Positions 24,622 through 32,133 of a DNA stretch of 34,530 nt are shown piece by piece; position 1 is the stretch's first letter, and each line of letters starts with the position of its first letter. The DNA is taken from assembly GCA_934661105.1 (NCBI GenBank), contig CAKUIV010000006.1, forward strand, positions 1-34,530, given 5' to 3'. The translations under genes were made by a program, and so were the position numbers. Source of the stretch: an uncultured Ellagibacter sp. GTDB taxonomy: Bacteria > Actinomycetota > Coriobacteriia > Coriobacteriales > Eggerthellaceae. The notes under the pieces are model-generated. The model was not told the origin of the DNA and made no database searches. It was given only the letters and a program-made list of their open reading frames with translations.

Positions 24622-25338
24622 ATGAACGACAACGCTACCGAGGTAAGCGTGGCCGAGCTCATCGAGGTCAACGCCGGGCGCGCGGCATACTACCGCATGC
24701 TCGCCGAGCTTCTGTGGAAGGAGCTTTCCCAAGAGCAGATCGACCATTTGGCGAGCCTCGACTTGAAGTCGCTCGCGGCGGGAGACGATGGGCTTGCCGC
24801 AGGATACGGGGATATGGACCGCTACTTGCGCCGCCGCAACACCGGCACGCGCCAGGAGCTTGCGGTCGATTACGCGCACACGTTTCTCGCGGCCGGCAAC
24901 TACGAGTCGTTCGCGGCGACGCCGTTCGAAAGCGTGTTCACCTCCGAGATGGGGCTTTTGATGCAGGACGCGCGCGACGAGGTGTACAAGTCCTTCTGTG
25001 CCGAGCACATCCAGCCCGACGAGGAGCTCCACACGCCCGAAGACCATCTGTCGTTCGAGTTCGAGTTCATGGCGACGCTTCTCGAGCGCACCAACGCAGC
25101 ATGCCTTTCCGGTGACTTCGAGCGTGCTTGCGCGCTTTCGCAAAAGGCGGCCGAATTCCATGAGAATCACCAGCTGAACTGGATCGATGATTTTTGCGAT
25201 GCGGTTGATGATGTGGCCGAGACCCGCTTTTACCGCGGCGTTTCCCAGGTGATTCGCTCGTTCGTCCACATGGAGACCGAGGTCATCGCCGATATGGCCG
25301 AAGCGGTCGGCGAGCTTGCGTCGGCCAAGGCTGCTTAG
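24622..25338 (+). CDS. TorD/DmsD-family redox enzyme maturation chaperone
   Basis: A 238-residue all-helical cytoplasmic protein. The family motif is visible as PEDHLSFEFEFM around residue 149, preceded by the typical AVDYAHTFLAAG. These chaperones bind the Tat signal of a molybdoenzyme and hold it until the cofactor is inserted; the Tat reductase at 19965 is the obvious client. The ATG at 24622 follows GAGAGGGGA. It lies after a double hairpin, in the same direction as the operon. Confidence 0.88.
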   Translation: MNDNATEVSVAELIEVNAGRAAYYRMLAELLWKELSQEQIDHLASLDLKSLAAGDDGLAAGYGDMDRYLRRRNTGTRQELAVDYAHTFLAAGNYESFAATPFESVFTSEMGLLMQDARDEVYKSFCAEHIQPDEELHTPEDHLSFEFEFMATLLERTNAACLSGDFERACALSQKAAEFHENHQLNWIDDFCDAVDDVAETRFYRGVSQVIRSFVHMETEVIADMAEAVGELASAKAA

Positions 25339-25370
25339 GCGCACGGGGCGTAAAGGCGGTTGAAGATACT

Positions 25371-25988
25371 ATGTCGAAACCTATAACGCGCCGCGCCTTC
25401 CTCGCGGGAGGCGGGGCCTTCGCGTCGATGTTCGCGCTCGGCGGCGTCGCTTGGGCGGCGACGCCTGGGACGGACGCGCTTTTACGCCCGCCGGGAGCTC
25501 AGGACGCCTCTCGTTTCAGGGCGACGTGCCTGAAGTGCAACCGTTGCGAAAGCATTTGCCCGCAGGGGTGCTTGCGCACGGGCCTGCTTGAAGACGGCCT
25601 GCTCAACTGGCGTACGCCGATCATGGATTTCCATAAAGGCGCGTGCGACTTCTGCGGCAAGTGCGAAGACGTGTGCCCGGCAGGCGCCATCCTCGGCGCT
25701 CGCGACACCTCGCGCGTCATCGGCGTGGCCGAGGTCGATCGCGATCGCTGCATCGCGTGGCTGCAAGGCGGGTGCCGTGTGTGCGTCGATGCGTGCCCGT
25801 ACGGGGCCATTTCCCTCGATGCGTCGGGGCGCCCCGTCATCGACGAGGCGAAATGCAACGGATGCGGTGCGTGTGAGTACGCCTGCCCATCGAATAGCTA
25901 CCTCACCTTCGCCGGCGGCACCGACCGAGGCATCAACGTGCGCGCGGCGGCGAGGGGGAGGATGGCAGAAGGAGATGACGCCCGATGA
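25371..25988 (+). CDS. NapG-like Tat-exported ferredoxin
   Basis: A 205-residue protein with a twin-arginine signal (ITRRAFLAGGGAFASMF). Four [4Fe-4S] motifs follow: CLKCNRCESICPQGC, CDFCGKCEDVCPAG, the wider CIAWLQGGCRVCVDACPYG, and CNGCGACEYACPSN. NapG with NapH moves electrons from quinol to periplasmic acceptors. It starts 32 bases after the chaperone gene with only a weak ribosome site and overlaps the NapH-like gene by four bases. Confidence 0.88.
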   Translation: MSKPITRRAFLAGGGAFASMFALGGVAWAATPGTDALLRPPGAQDASRFRATCLKCNRCESICPQGCLRTGLLEDGLLNWRTPIMDFHKGACDFCGKCEDVCPAGAILGARDTSRVIGVAEVDRDRCIAWLQGGCRVCVDACPYGAISLDASGRPVIDEAKCNGCGACEYACPSNSYLTFAGGTDRGINVRAAARGRMAEGDDAR

Positions 25989-27085
25989 AGAAACGTTTCG
26001 GGTTCAAGCGGGCGCGCGCGATAGTGGCTTGGGCTCTCGTCGCGTTCGTAGTTGCGGGACTCGTTTTCAAAATCGGGTCGGGCACGCCCTCGGCGTTCGG
26101 CATCGACCAGATTGCGGCCATCTGCCCGCTCGGCGCGCTCGAGACCATGTTCGGCGCGAAGGAGTTCATGCTGCATCCGATCATCCTGCTCGCGGCGATG
26201 GTCGTGCTCGTCGCAATCGTCGGCAAGGCGTTCTGCGCCTGGGGATGCCCCATCCCGTGGCTGCAAAGGTTCCTTCGCCCGAAAAAGAAGACTTCTTCCG
26301 AAAAAACGCCTCGCGATGGACAAAAAGATGCGAAATGCGAGGCTTCTCTCTTTGAATCGGGCGAAATCGGGGAGAAAAGCGCCCAAACGGGGGCCGTTCA
26401 GGCGGAAAATATTGGTTCAAGCGAAACGGAGGCTCGCATATCGCCCGATTTTGTCCACGGCGAAGGAATTTCTCTCACGAAAGTCGGTGTCGAGGGTGGC
26501 GTCGTCGCATGCGAGAGCGGGTGCTCGGCCGCGAGCGGAAGCGTCTGCAGCGCCGAATACGCATCCTCCTCGTGTGCGTCGTACGGCCATGCTTGCAAGC
26601 TCGCCCCCGTCGGCGGTGCGCGCGATGGCGTGCGGCTCGACACGCGCCATGCGGTGCTCGCGGGCACGCTGGCGTCGGCTGCCGTGTTCGGGTTCCCGGT
26701 GTTTTGCCTCGTGTGCCCTATCGGTCTCACGTTCGCCACGATCATCGGCTTGTGGCATCTGTTCCAGTTCAACGAACCCTCCTGGGCGCTCGTTGTGTTC
26801 CCGATCATCCTCGTGCTCGAACTCACGGTGCTTCGGAAGTGGTGTTCGAAGATCTGTCCCATAAGCGCGCTCACCTCGCTCATCGCGAACGCGAATCTCA
26901 TGCTGCGACCGCGCGTCGACCCGGGCATGTGCTTGCGCGAGAAGGGTGTCGACTGCCGTGCGTGCGTCGATGCGTGCCCGGAAAAGCTCGACCCGCACAC
27001 GGGGCGCATTCCCGAATGCTCGAAGTGCGGCGCGTGCGTCGAGGCGTGCCCCGCTCATGCGATCAAGATAAAGCTTCTCAAATAG
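25985..27085 (+). CDS. NapH-like membrane quinol-oxidising polyferredoxin, with an internal insertion
   Basis: A 366-residue membrane protein. Cysteine motifs near the membrane are CPLG (47-50), CAWGCPIPW (84-92), CLVCPIG (241-247) and CSKICPIS (287-293). Two C-terminal [4Fe-4S] motifs follow (Cys324/327/331 and Cys345/348/351/355). Between residues about 100 and 217 lies a hydrophilic segment that ordinary NapH proteins lack. Residues 112-158 are encoded by the repeat element at 26318-26456, and residues 176-204 are Cys/Ser/Ala-rich with five cysteines. The reading frame is kept through the insertion. Start overlaps the NapG-like stop (ATGA). Confidence 0.85.
   Translation: MKKRFGFKRARAIVAWALVAFVVAGLVFKIGSGTPSAFGIDQIAAICPLGALETMFGAKEFMLHPIILLAAMVVLVAIVGKAFCAWGCPIPWLQRFLRPKKKTSSEKTPRDGQKDAKCEASLFESGEIGEKSAQTGAVQAENIGSSETEARISPDFVHGEGISLTKVGVEGGVVACESGCSAASGSVCSAEYASSSCASYGHACKLAPVGGARDGVRLDTRHAVLAGTLASAAVFGFPVFCLVCPIGLTFATIIGLWHLFQFNEPSWALVVFPIILVLELTVLRKWCSKICPISALTSLIANANLMLRPRVDPGMCLREKGVDCRACVDACPEKLDPHTGRIPECSKCGACVEACPAHAIKIKLLK
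26318..26456. repeat. Inverted-repeat element inside the NapH-like coding sequence
   Basis: The 25-base arms 26318-26342 and 26432-26456 are inverted repeats matching at 19 of 25 positions, with the pattern GGACAAAA, a variable middle, then GCGAnATGCGAG. The right arm matches that of the intergenic element at 5890-6040 at 23 of 26 bases. It is read through in frame and adds about 46 residues to the protein. Confidence 0.7.
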
Positions 27086-27099
27086 CTCGACTTTGCTTT

Positions 27100-27215
27100 C
27101 CCCGCGCATGTCGACAAGGCGAAAAGGGCGTCCCTTCCATTTTGCAGGCTTCCCCTCTTCACGATTTGCCGGCACTCCCTCCAACGGCCTTTTCGCCCTG
27201 TCGGCACGCGCGGGG
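27100..27215 (+). repeat. Long imperfect hairpin after module B
   Basis: Bases 27100-27127 pair with 27188-27215: 28 positions with two mismatches and one G-T pair. The 60-base loop is pyrimidine-rich. It begins 14 bases after the NapH-like stop and could end or protect the operon message, although no T-run follows. Confidence 0.7.
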
Positions 27216-27797
27216 TCTCAAACGGATCAATCTGAAACGAACGCCCGTGAGAGGTGTGTGCTGCCGGCGATTCTTCAACCGCGGTCCGTTTGGATTCGGC
27301 CCGACAAACGATTCCTCAATCCGCCCCTCGCAAAAAGGCCCATGCTTCAGCCAATGAGTTTCGGGGCTCGGATTCAGTGCTAACGGAAATCACGGTTTAG
27401 ATACCTGCCCCCAAAAAAGAGCAGTGAGCATCATGGGCGAATGTGGAAACTCAGAGGTTGGAAATGGCGAATATGATGGGCTCGGGTCAGAGCCGTCGTC
27501 GTTGGGCGTAGCCGTAAACGGAGTTGCGGCCGTAAATGCTGCGGTGACGAAATAGGCAAATGGTGGCAACGGGTGTTGCAGGGGGTTCTTATCCTGGAAA
27601 TTTTCGCATGGGGCGTCCAACTGACAAGAGGGCGCCGTCTCAATGCTATTGCCGACAACGATTTCGTCGCCAAAGAGGAATATAACGAACCTGGGCAGAT
27701 TGGTTTGGGCAAGCGCGTCGGCAGAACGTTATCAGGAGGCTGGATAGAAGAGGGCATTATTACCGTGTCGTTGGAATAACGAATGGCGAGTCGGCGG

Positions 27798-27962
27798 TTT
27801 ATTCCCAATGGCCTCCAATTTTTGTTTCCCGTGCGCTTCTTCCTTGCGGTTCGCAGTGCCATACCCGGTGATTTTGCAGTGCACCTCGTTGCGGTAGAAG
27901 CGCACGGCGCATCGCAGGTACGTCGACTCGGGAAACACCGAGGCGATTGAGCCGATCTTCGT
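27798..27962 (-). pseudogene. Remnant of an IS256-family transposase
   Basis: The minus-strand translation contains VFPESTYLRCAVRFYRNEV, which closely follows the IS256-type transposase signature around YQRCxVHFYRNV, then about 30 more residues with a Lys-rich pattern before similarity stops. The catalytic glutamate region expected downstream is absent, so only a short internal piece survives. CTAACGGAAATCACGG at about 27380 could be a relic of an element end, but this is not proven. Confidence 0.6.
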
Positions 27963-28126
27963 ATGCGGCGCCGCTTCCGCTTCGGCTTTCTCCGCGGCGG
28001 GCGGCGCGCGCCTTCTGCAGGCGTTCGTTTTATAGAGCAGGCATCTACTTTGGGCGGGCAAGCGCGTTCTCGGGTATCATTAACAGGTTGTACGTAAACG
28101 AGTTTAAGAAAGACGAAACGATACCC

Positions 28127-30217
28127 ATGATCCTGCAGCTCGAGCATATTTCCAAGTCGTTCGGCGGCCGCGTCCTGTTCAGCGACGTCACCTTCAAACT
28201 TGAGGAATACGACCGCCTGGCGCTCGTCGGCCCGAACGGCGCCGGCAAGACCACCATGCTCAACATCATTTCCGGCGAGGAAGACGCCGATGAGGGCCGC
28301 GTGCTGTTCGCAAAGGGCGCGCGCGTGGGGTATCTCGAGCAGGAAGCGATCGAGATGGACGAGCAGCCCATCTTCGACGAGGTCATGGCTTCGCAGGTCG
28401 AAGTGCTCGCTGCCGAAAAGCGCCTGCGCAAACTCGAGGAATCGCTTGGCGAGAACCCGAGCGAGCGTGATTTGGCTGCGGCCGGCCGTGCGCGAGACGA
28501 GTTCGAACGCCTCGGCGGCTACGTCATCGAGGCGAAGGTGCGCGGCGTGCTCTTCGGTTTGGGCTTCAAGGAAGAAGACATGCGCCGCACGACAAGCGAG
28601 TTCTCGGGCGGCTGGCAGATGCGCATCGCGCTCGCGAAGCTGCTCATCCGAAACCCCGAAGTGCTTCTGCTCGACGAACCGACCAACCACCTCGACCTCG
28701 AAAGCGTCAAATGGCTCGAGAGCTTTTTGCGCAGCTACTCGGGTACCGTCATCGTCGTCAGTCATGACCGCGCGTTCATGGACAACATGGTCGACCGTGT
28801 GGCCGAAGTCGACAACCAGCAGGTCAACCTTTACAAGGGAAACTATACCGCCTACCTGAAGCAACGCGCCGAGCGAATCGAACGCCTGAAGCAGGAACGT
28901 ACTAAGCAGATCGAGGAGATGCGGCGCCTCGAGGCGTTCGTCGAGAAGTTCCGCTACAAGGCAACGAAGGCTCGTCAGGCGCAGGAGCGTGCGGCGAAGC
29001 TCGAAAAGCTTAAAGCCGAGCTCGTGGAAATCCCCGAAGAGAAGAAGACGGTGCACTTCAACTTCAAGCAGCCGCCGCGCACGGGCGATATGGTGGTCGA
29101 GGCGCACGGTCTGCGGAAATCCTACGGCGACCATCATGTTTACGACGGGCTCGATTTCACGATGTACCGTGGCGAGAAGGTGGCTCTTGTCGGCCCGAAC
29201 GGTGCTGGCAAGTCCACGCTCCTGAAGATGATCGCGGGTGTTCTCGCGCCCGATGCCGGCACGATCAAGTACGGCACGCATGTGTCGAAAACGTACTACG
29301 CCCAGCACCAGCTTGAAGAGCTGACTTCGGGAAACACCGTGTTCGAGGAAATCGACCATGTAGCGCCCGGTTGGACGATCAGCCAGGTTCGCACGCTTCT
29401 GGGCGCGTTTCTCTTCAACGGCGACGACGTCGACAAGCGTGTGAGCGTGCTTTCCGGCGGCGAGAAGAGCCGCCTTGCCCTGGCGAAGATGCTCGTGGCG
29501 CCGCGCCCGCTTTTGTGTCTCGACGAGCCGACGAATCATTTGGACATCGCGAGTGCCGACATCTTGGAGCAGGCGCTCAACGCGTTCGAGGGCACGGTGC
29601 TGTTCATCACGCACGATAGGCATCTGATTCGCGGCGTTGCGAACCGCATCGTGGAAGTGAAGGACGGCCGCGTCACCAACTACGCAGGAGACTACGACTA
29701 CTACTTGTACAAGAGCGGCCAGCTCGACGGCGAGGCGCCGAAGGACCGGTCGCTCGTCGACGAGGTCATGGGCGGCTCCGGATCGAAGTCGGCGAACGCC
29801 ATGAAGGCGGCGGGAAAAGCTCCGGCATCGGGCAAGAGCGGCTCGGGCAACACGGCTTCGTCGGGTACATCGTCGGGCGCGAAGAACGAGCTTACCGCCC
29901 CACGAGGCAGCGCCCCGAAGACGAAGGAGCAGAAGCGTCGTGAGGCCGAGGCGCGCAACCGCGCCTACGCCGCGCTTAAAAGCCATCGCAAGCGCATTGC
30001 CGAACTTGACAAGCAGATGGAGCGTGACAACGCGCGCATGGAAGAGCTGCTCGAACTCATGGCCGACCCCGATTTCTACATCAACGAAGACGCATCTTCC
30101 GATGCCATCGCCGAACATGCCCAGCTCAAGAAACGCATTGCGGCTGCGGAAGAGGAGTGGCTCACGCTTAACGAGGAGCTGGAAGCCGAAATGGAAAAGC
30201 AGAAAGCGCAAGCTTGA
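28127..30217 (+). CDS. ABC-F family ATPase (Uup-like, with C-terminal coiled coil)
   Basis: A 696-residue soluble protein with two ATPase domains. Walker A motifs are GPNGAGKTTML and GPNGAGKSTLL, signature motifs SGGWQ and LSGGEKSR, and Walker B LLLLDEPTNHLD and LCLDEPTNHLD. A charged linker joins the domains. A Ser/Gly/Ala-rich segment (about residues 545-595) leads to a C-terminal coiled coil. There are no membrane helices; ABC-F proteins act on ribosomes or DNA. Start: ATG at 28127, placed so that the protein begins MILQLEHISKSFGG as in the family, though the ribosome site is weak. Whether it is a resistance or housekeeping factor is not decided by sequence. Confidence 0.9.
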   Translation: MILQLEHISKSFGGRVLFSDVTFKLEEYDRLALVGPNGAGKTTMLNIISGEEDADEGRVLFAKGARVGYLEQEAIEMDEQPIFDEVMASQVEVLAAEKRLRKLEESLGENPSERDLAAAGRARDEFERLGGYVIEAKVRGVLFGLGFKEEDMRRTTSEFSGGWQMRIALAKLLIRNPEVLLLDEPTNHLDLESVKWLESFLRSYSGTVIVVSHDRAFMDNMVDRVAEVDNQQVNLYKGNYTAYLKQRAERIERLKQERTKQIEEMRRLEAFVEKFRYKATKARQAQERAAKLEKLKAELVEIPEEKKTVHFNFKQPPRTGDMVVEAHGLRKSYGDHHVYDGLDFTMYRGEKVALVGPNGAGKSTLLKMIAGVLAPDAGTIKYGTHVSKTYYAQHQLEELTSGNTVFEEIDHVAPGWTISQVRTLLGAFLFNGDDVDKRVSVLSGGEKSRLALAKMLVAPRPLLCLDEPTNHLDIASADILEQALNAFEGTVLFITHDRHLIRGVANRIVEVKDGRVTNYAGDYDYYLYKSGQLDGEAPKDRSLVDEVMGGSGSKSANAMKAAGKAPASGKSGSGNTASSGTSSGAKNELTAPRGSAPKTKEQKRREAEARNRAYAALKSHRKRIAELDKQMERDNARMEELLELMADPDFYINEDASSDAIAEHAQLKKRIAAAEEEWLTLNEELEAEMEKQKAQA

Positions 30218-30232
30218 TTCGTGCTTAACGTT

Positions 30233-30346
30233 AGGAGGTGCCGGGCGACTTCCTTCATGCTCAAACAGTCCTGCTCGAACGGAAGCGCCACTGGCGCTTC
30301 CGGCTCGTGCGGAACTGCGCGCGAAAGAAGTCGCCCGGCACCTCCT
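30233..30346 (+). repeat. Nested long hairpin between the ABC-F and trmL genes
   Basis: A perfect 20-base outer stem (30233-30252 with 30327-30346) encloses an imperfect inner hairpin of about 24 pairs, closing with GGAAGCGCC-act-GGCGCTTCC. The right arm is followed by CTCTTTTCC, so it may work as a terminator. The left arm contains AGGAGGTG. A 41-codon frame from 30257 runs through it and ends overlapping an ATG at 30379; it is probably chance. Confidence 0.7.
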
Positions 30347-30393
30347 CTCTTTTCCTTAGTCGAATCAAGTTGCGCGAGATGAGAGGTAAAAAG

Positions 30394-30861
30394 ATGAAAC
30401 CCCTGAACATCGTGTTGGTCGAACCTGAGATACCCCAGAACACGGGCAACGTCGCGCGCACCTGCGCCTGCACGGGGTCGGTGCTGCACCTCGTGGAACC
30501 GATGGGCTTTCGCTTGACGCAGCGCAACCTCAAGCGCGCGGGATGCGACTACTGGGACGACGTCGAGATCGTGCAGTGGCCGTGCGTCGACGCGTTCCTC
30601 GAGGCGCACGGCCAAGATGAGCTCCACCTGTTCACGGGCCATGTTTCGCGCAACTATACCGAGGCAAGCTACGGCGCGGGCGCCTTCCTCCTGTTCGGGC
30701 GCGAAAGCCGCGGCCTCGACGAAGCGGTCATCGAACGCTATCTCGATTCCTGCGTGCGCATTCCCATGTGCGAAAACGAGCGCAGCCTCAACCTCTCGAA
30801 CGCCGTCGCCATCGCAACCTACGAGGCCTTGCGCCAACAATCCTGGCCGGGGATGAGGTAA
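30394..30861 (+). CDS. trmL: tRNA (cytidine/uridine-34 2'-O)-methyltransferase, TrmL/SPOUT family
   Basis: A 155-residue SPOUT methyltransferase, the usual length for TrmL. Family motifs are EPEIPQNTGNVAR near the N-terminus, FGRESRGL in the middle, and the knot region IPMCENERSLNLSNAVAIATYEA near the end in two parts (IPMCENERSLN, LSNAVAIA). It methylates the wobble nucleotide of certain leucine tRNAs using S-adenosylmethionine. The ATG at 30394 follows GAGAGGT at five bases; an ATG at 30379 is less likely. Confidence 0.88.
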   Translation: MKPLNIVLVEPEIPQNTGNVARTCACTGSVLHLVEPMGFRLTQRNLKRAGCDYWDDVEIVQWPCVDAFLEAHGQDELHLFTGHVSRNYTEASYGAGAFLLFGRESRGLDEAVIERYLDSCVRIPMCENERSLNLSNAVAIATYEALRQQSWPGMR

Positions 30862-31437
30862 GAGCTGCCGAGTTGTATCGCCGCGGTGCATCCGCAATGC
30901 AGCTCGGCGCGCCTGTCGCAACCGCGGCATTCCGCCGAAAGCGCTAGGGGGTCGTTCTGCTTGCGAAAAAATGCTGCTCGATGGCGGCCTGTTCCGCTTT
31001 TGCACATCTCGAGCGGGAAAAGGCGGCTCAGATGGCAACGCATGACGCTTTTGCAAAACCAGAGGCGGTGTGCGCGTCGTCGAATGGCATCGGAAGGCGG
31101 TTTTGCAAGGAAAACATGCTCCTGGCCGTTGCAAAACCGTTCTTGCCCGCCATCAAAGGACTCATTTCGCGTGCGGTGCTTGCAAAACCGTCGCATTCTG
31201 CCATGGACGCCTCGCTTTTTGCTGCCGGCCTGCGCAAAACCGTCGTTGGCCGCCATGCGAGCATGCTTTTGCTTGCCGAGGTTTTCCATCGGAGATGCGC
31301 TCTCCCGCGCCGAGGCACCCGCCCGCATTTCGCTTCCGCATGGCGTGGCGCGTCCCTCCCACGCTCGCATCCGCGCTTTTCGCGCTCGGCGGCTTTGCAC
31401 GCTTTCGCAGGGCGGCCTTGCGCTACACTTACATCCT
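30862..31437. repeat. 576-base non-coding region with a degenerate repeat containing TTGCAAAACC
   Basis: The box TTGCAAAACC occurs at 31051, 31129 and 31180, as GCGCAAAACC at 31232, and inverted at 31099-31108. The last three direct copies are spaced 51 and 52 bases and are each followed at similar distances by a CCAT and a T-rich block, so they look like decayed tandem units of about 51 bases. The boxes at 31051 and 31099 form a ten-base inverted repeat. No gene is supported: the frame open through the region gives a Cys/Arg-rich translation unlike any protein family. Confidence 0.6.
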
Positions 31438-32121
31438 ATGTCTACGCAATACCTCGCATACCTCGTCTGCTCTATTCTGAGCTTCGTTCCCGCCATCGTG
31501 TTCCACGAGGTGGCGCATGGTTTCGCCGCCTACAAGCTGGGCGATCCCACGGCGAAACGAGCCGGGCGCCTCACGGCGAATCCGCTCAAGCACGTCGACC
31601 CGTTCGGCACGGTCATCCTGCCGCTGTGCATGCTCGCCATGAACGGCCCGGTGTTCGGCTACGCGAAGCCGGTTCCCTACAATCCCGCGTATTTCAAGAA
31701 TCCCAAAACAGGCGACGTCATCGTGGGCATCGCGGGCCCTGCGGCAAACCTCGCGATGGCGATGCTCGCTGCGGCAGCTGCTTGGGCGCTCTACGGGATC
31801 GCGCCGACGCTCGTTATGCAAAGCGAGCTCTTCTCGTATTTCTATCTCACGTTCCTTCCTCTGTTTGCCCTCGTGAATCTCTACCTGCTCTTCTTCAACG
31901 TGCTGCCCATCCCGCCGCTCGACGGCTCTTCGGCGCTTGCGCTTCTCGTTCCGAAAAAGCATCTTTCCGCATACTATCGGGTGCAGCAGTACGCCCTGCC
32001 CGTGTTCATGATCGTGCTCATCGTTTTGCCCTATGTTCTGCATGTGAACCCCATCGGCGTCTACCTCGACGTTACGGCGGGCAACGTGGGCAACCTTTTG
32101 TTCCCGTTCCGGATTTCCTAA
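31438..32121 (+). CDS. Site-2 protease family (M50) membrane metalloprotease
   Basis: A 227-residue protein with about six membrane helices. The zinc motif is HEVAH near residue 23, and the second motif is NVLPIPPLDG near residue 155, giving the aspartate ligand. Length fits the minimal bacterial M50 group (YwhC-like), which lacks a PDZ or CBS domain. The ATG at 31438 has no ribosome site; a -10-like TACACT lies at 31424-31429, so transcription may start at or next to the ATG (leaderless). The scpA gene follows after 12 bases, a frequent arrangement in Gram-positive genomes. Confidence 0.88.
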   Translation: MSTQYLAYLVCSILSFVPAIVFHEVAHGFAAYKLGDPTAKRAGRLTANPLKHVDPFGTVILPLCMLAMNGPVFGYAKPVPYNPAYFKNPKTGDVIVGIAGPAANLAMAMLAAAAAWALYGIAPTLVMQSELFSYFYLTFLPLFALVNLYLLFFNVLPIPPLDGSSALALLVPKKHLSAYYRVQQYALPVFMIVLIVLPYVLHVNPIGVYLDVTAGNVGNLLFPFRIS

Positions 32122-32133
32122 AGGGGCGCGACG

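Larger units (their letters stand above)
27086..28126. other. 1-kb gene-poor region with a long hairpin and transposase debris
   Basis: The NapH-like stop is followed by a long hairpin (27100-27215). From about 27216 to 27780 the sequence is less GC-rich than its neighbours and has only short, unconvincing frames: 41 codons at 27433 (plus) and 68 codons at 27573-27779 (plus), neither recognisable. A transposase remnant lies on the minus strand at 27798-27962. The last 130 bases lead into the ABC-F gene. Confidence 0.55.

Noticed and set aside
27573..27779. A 68-codon plus-strand gene
   Set aside because: It has no recognisable domain and no good ribosome site, and it lies in a decayed region. 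It could be a fragment, so it is only mentioned in the region entry.
30257..30382. A 41-codon leader peptide before trmL
   Set aside because: It runs through the nested hairpin, its translation reflects the repeat sequence, and the ribosome-like AGGAGGTG is 16 bases away, too far.
31051..31241. CRISPR array
   Set aside because: The recurring unit is only about ten well-conserved bases, one copy is inverted, spacing varies from 48 to 78, and there are no cas genes.
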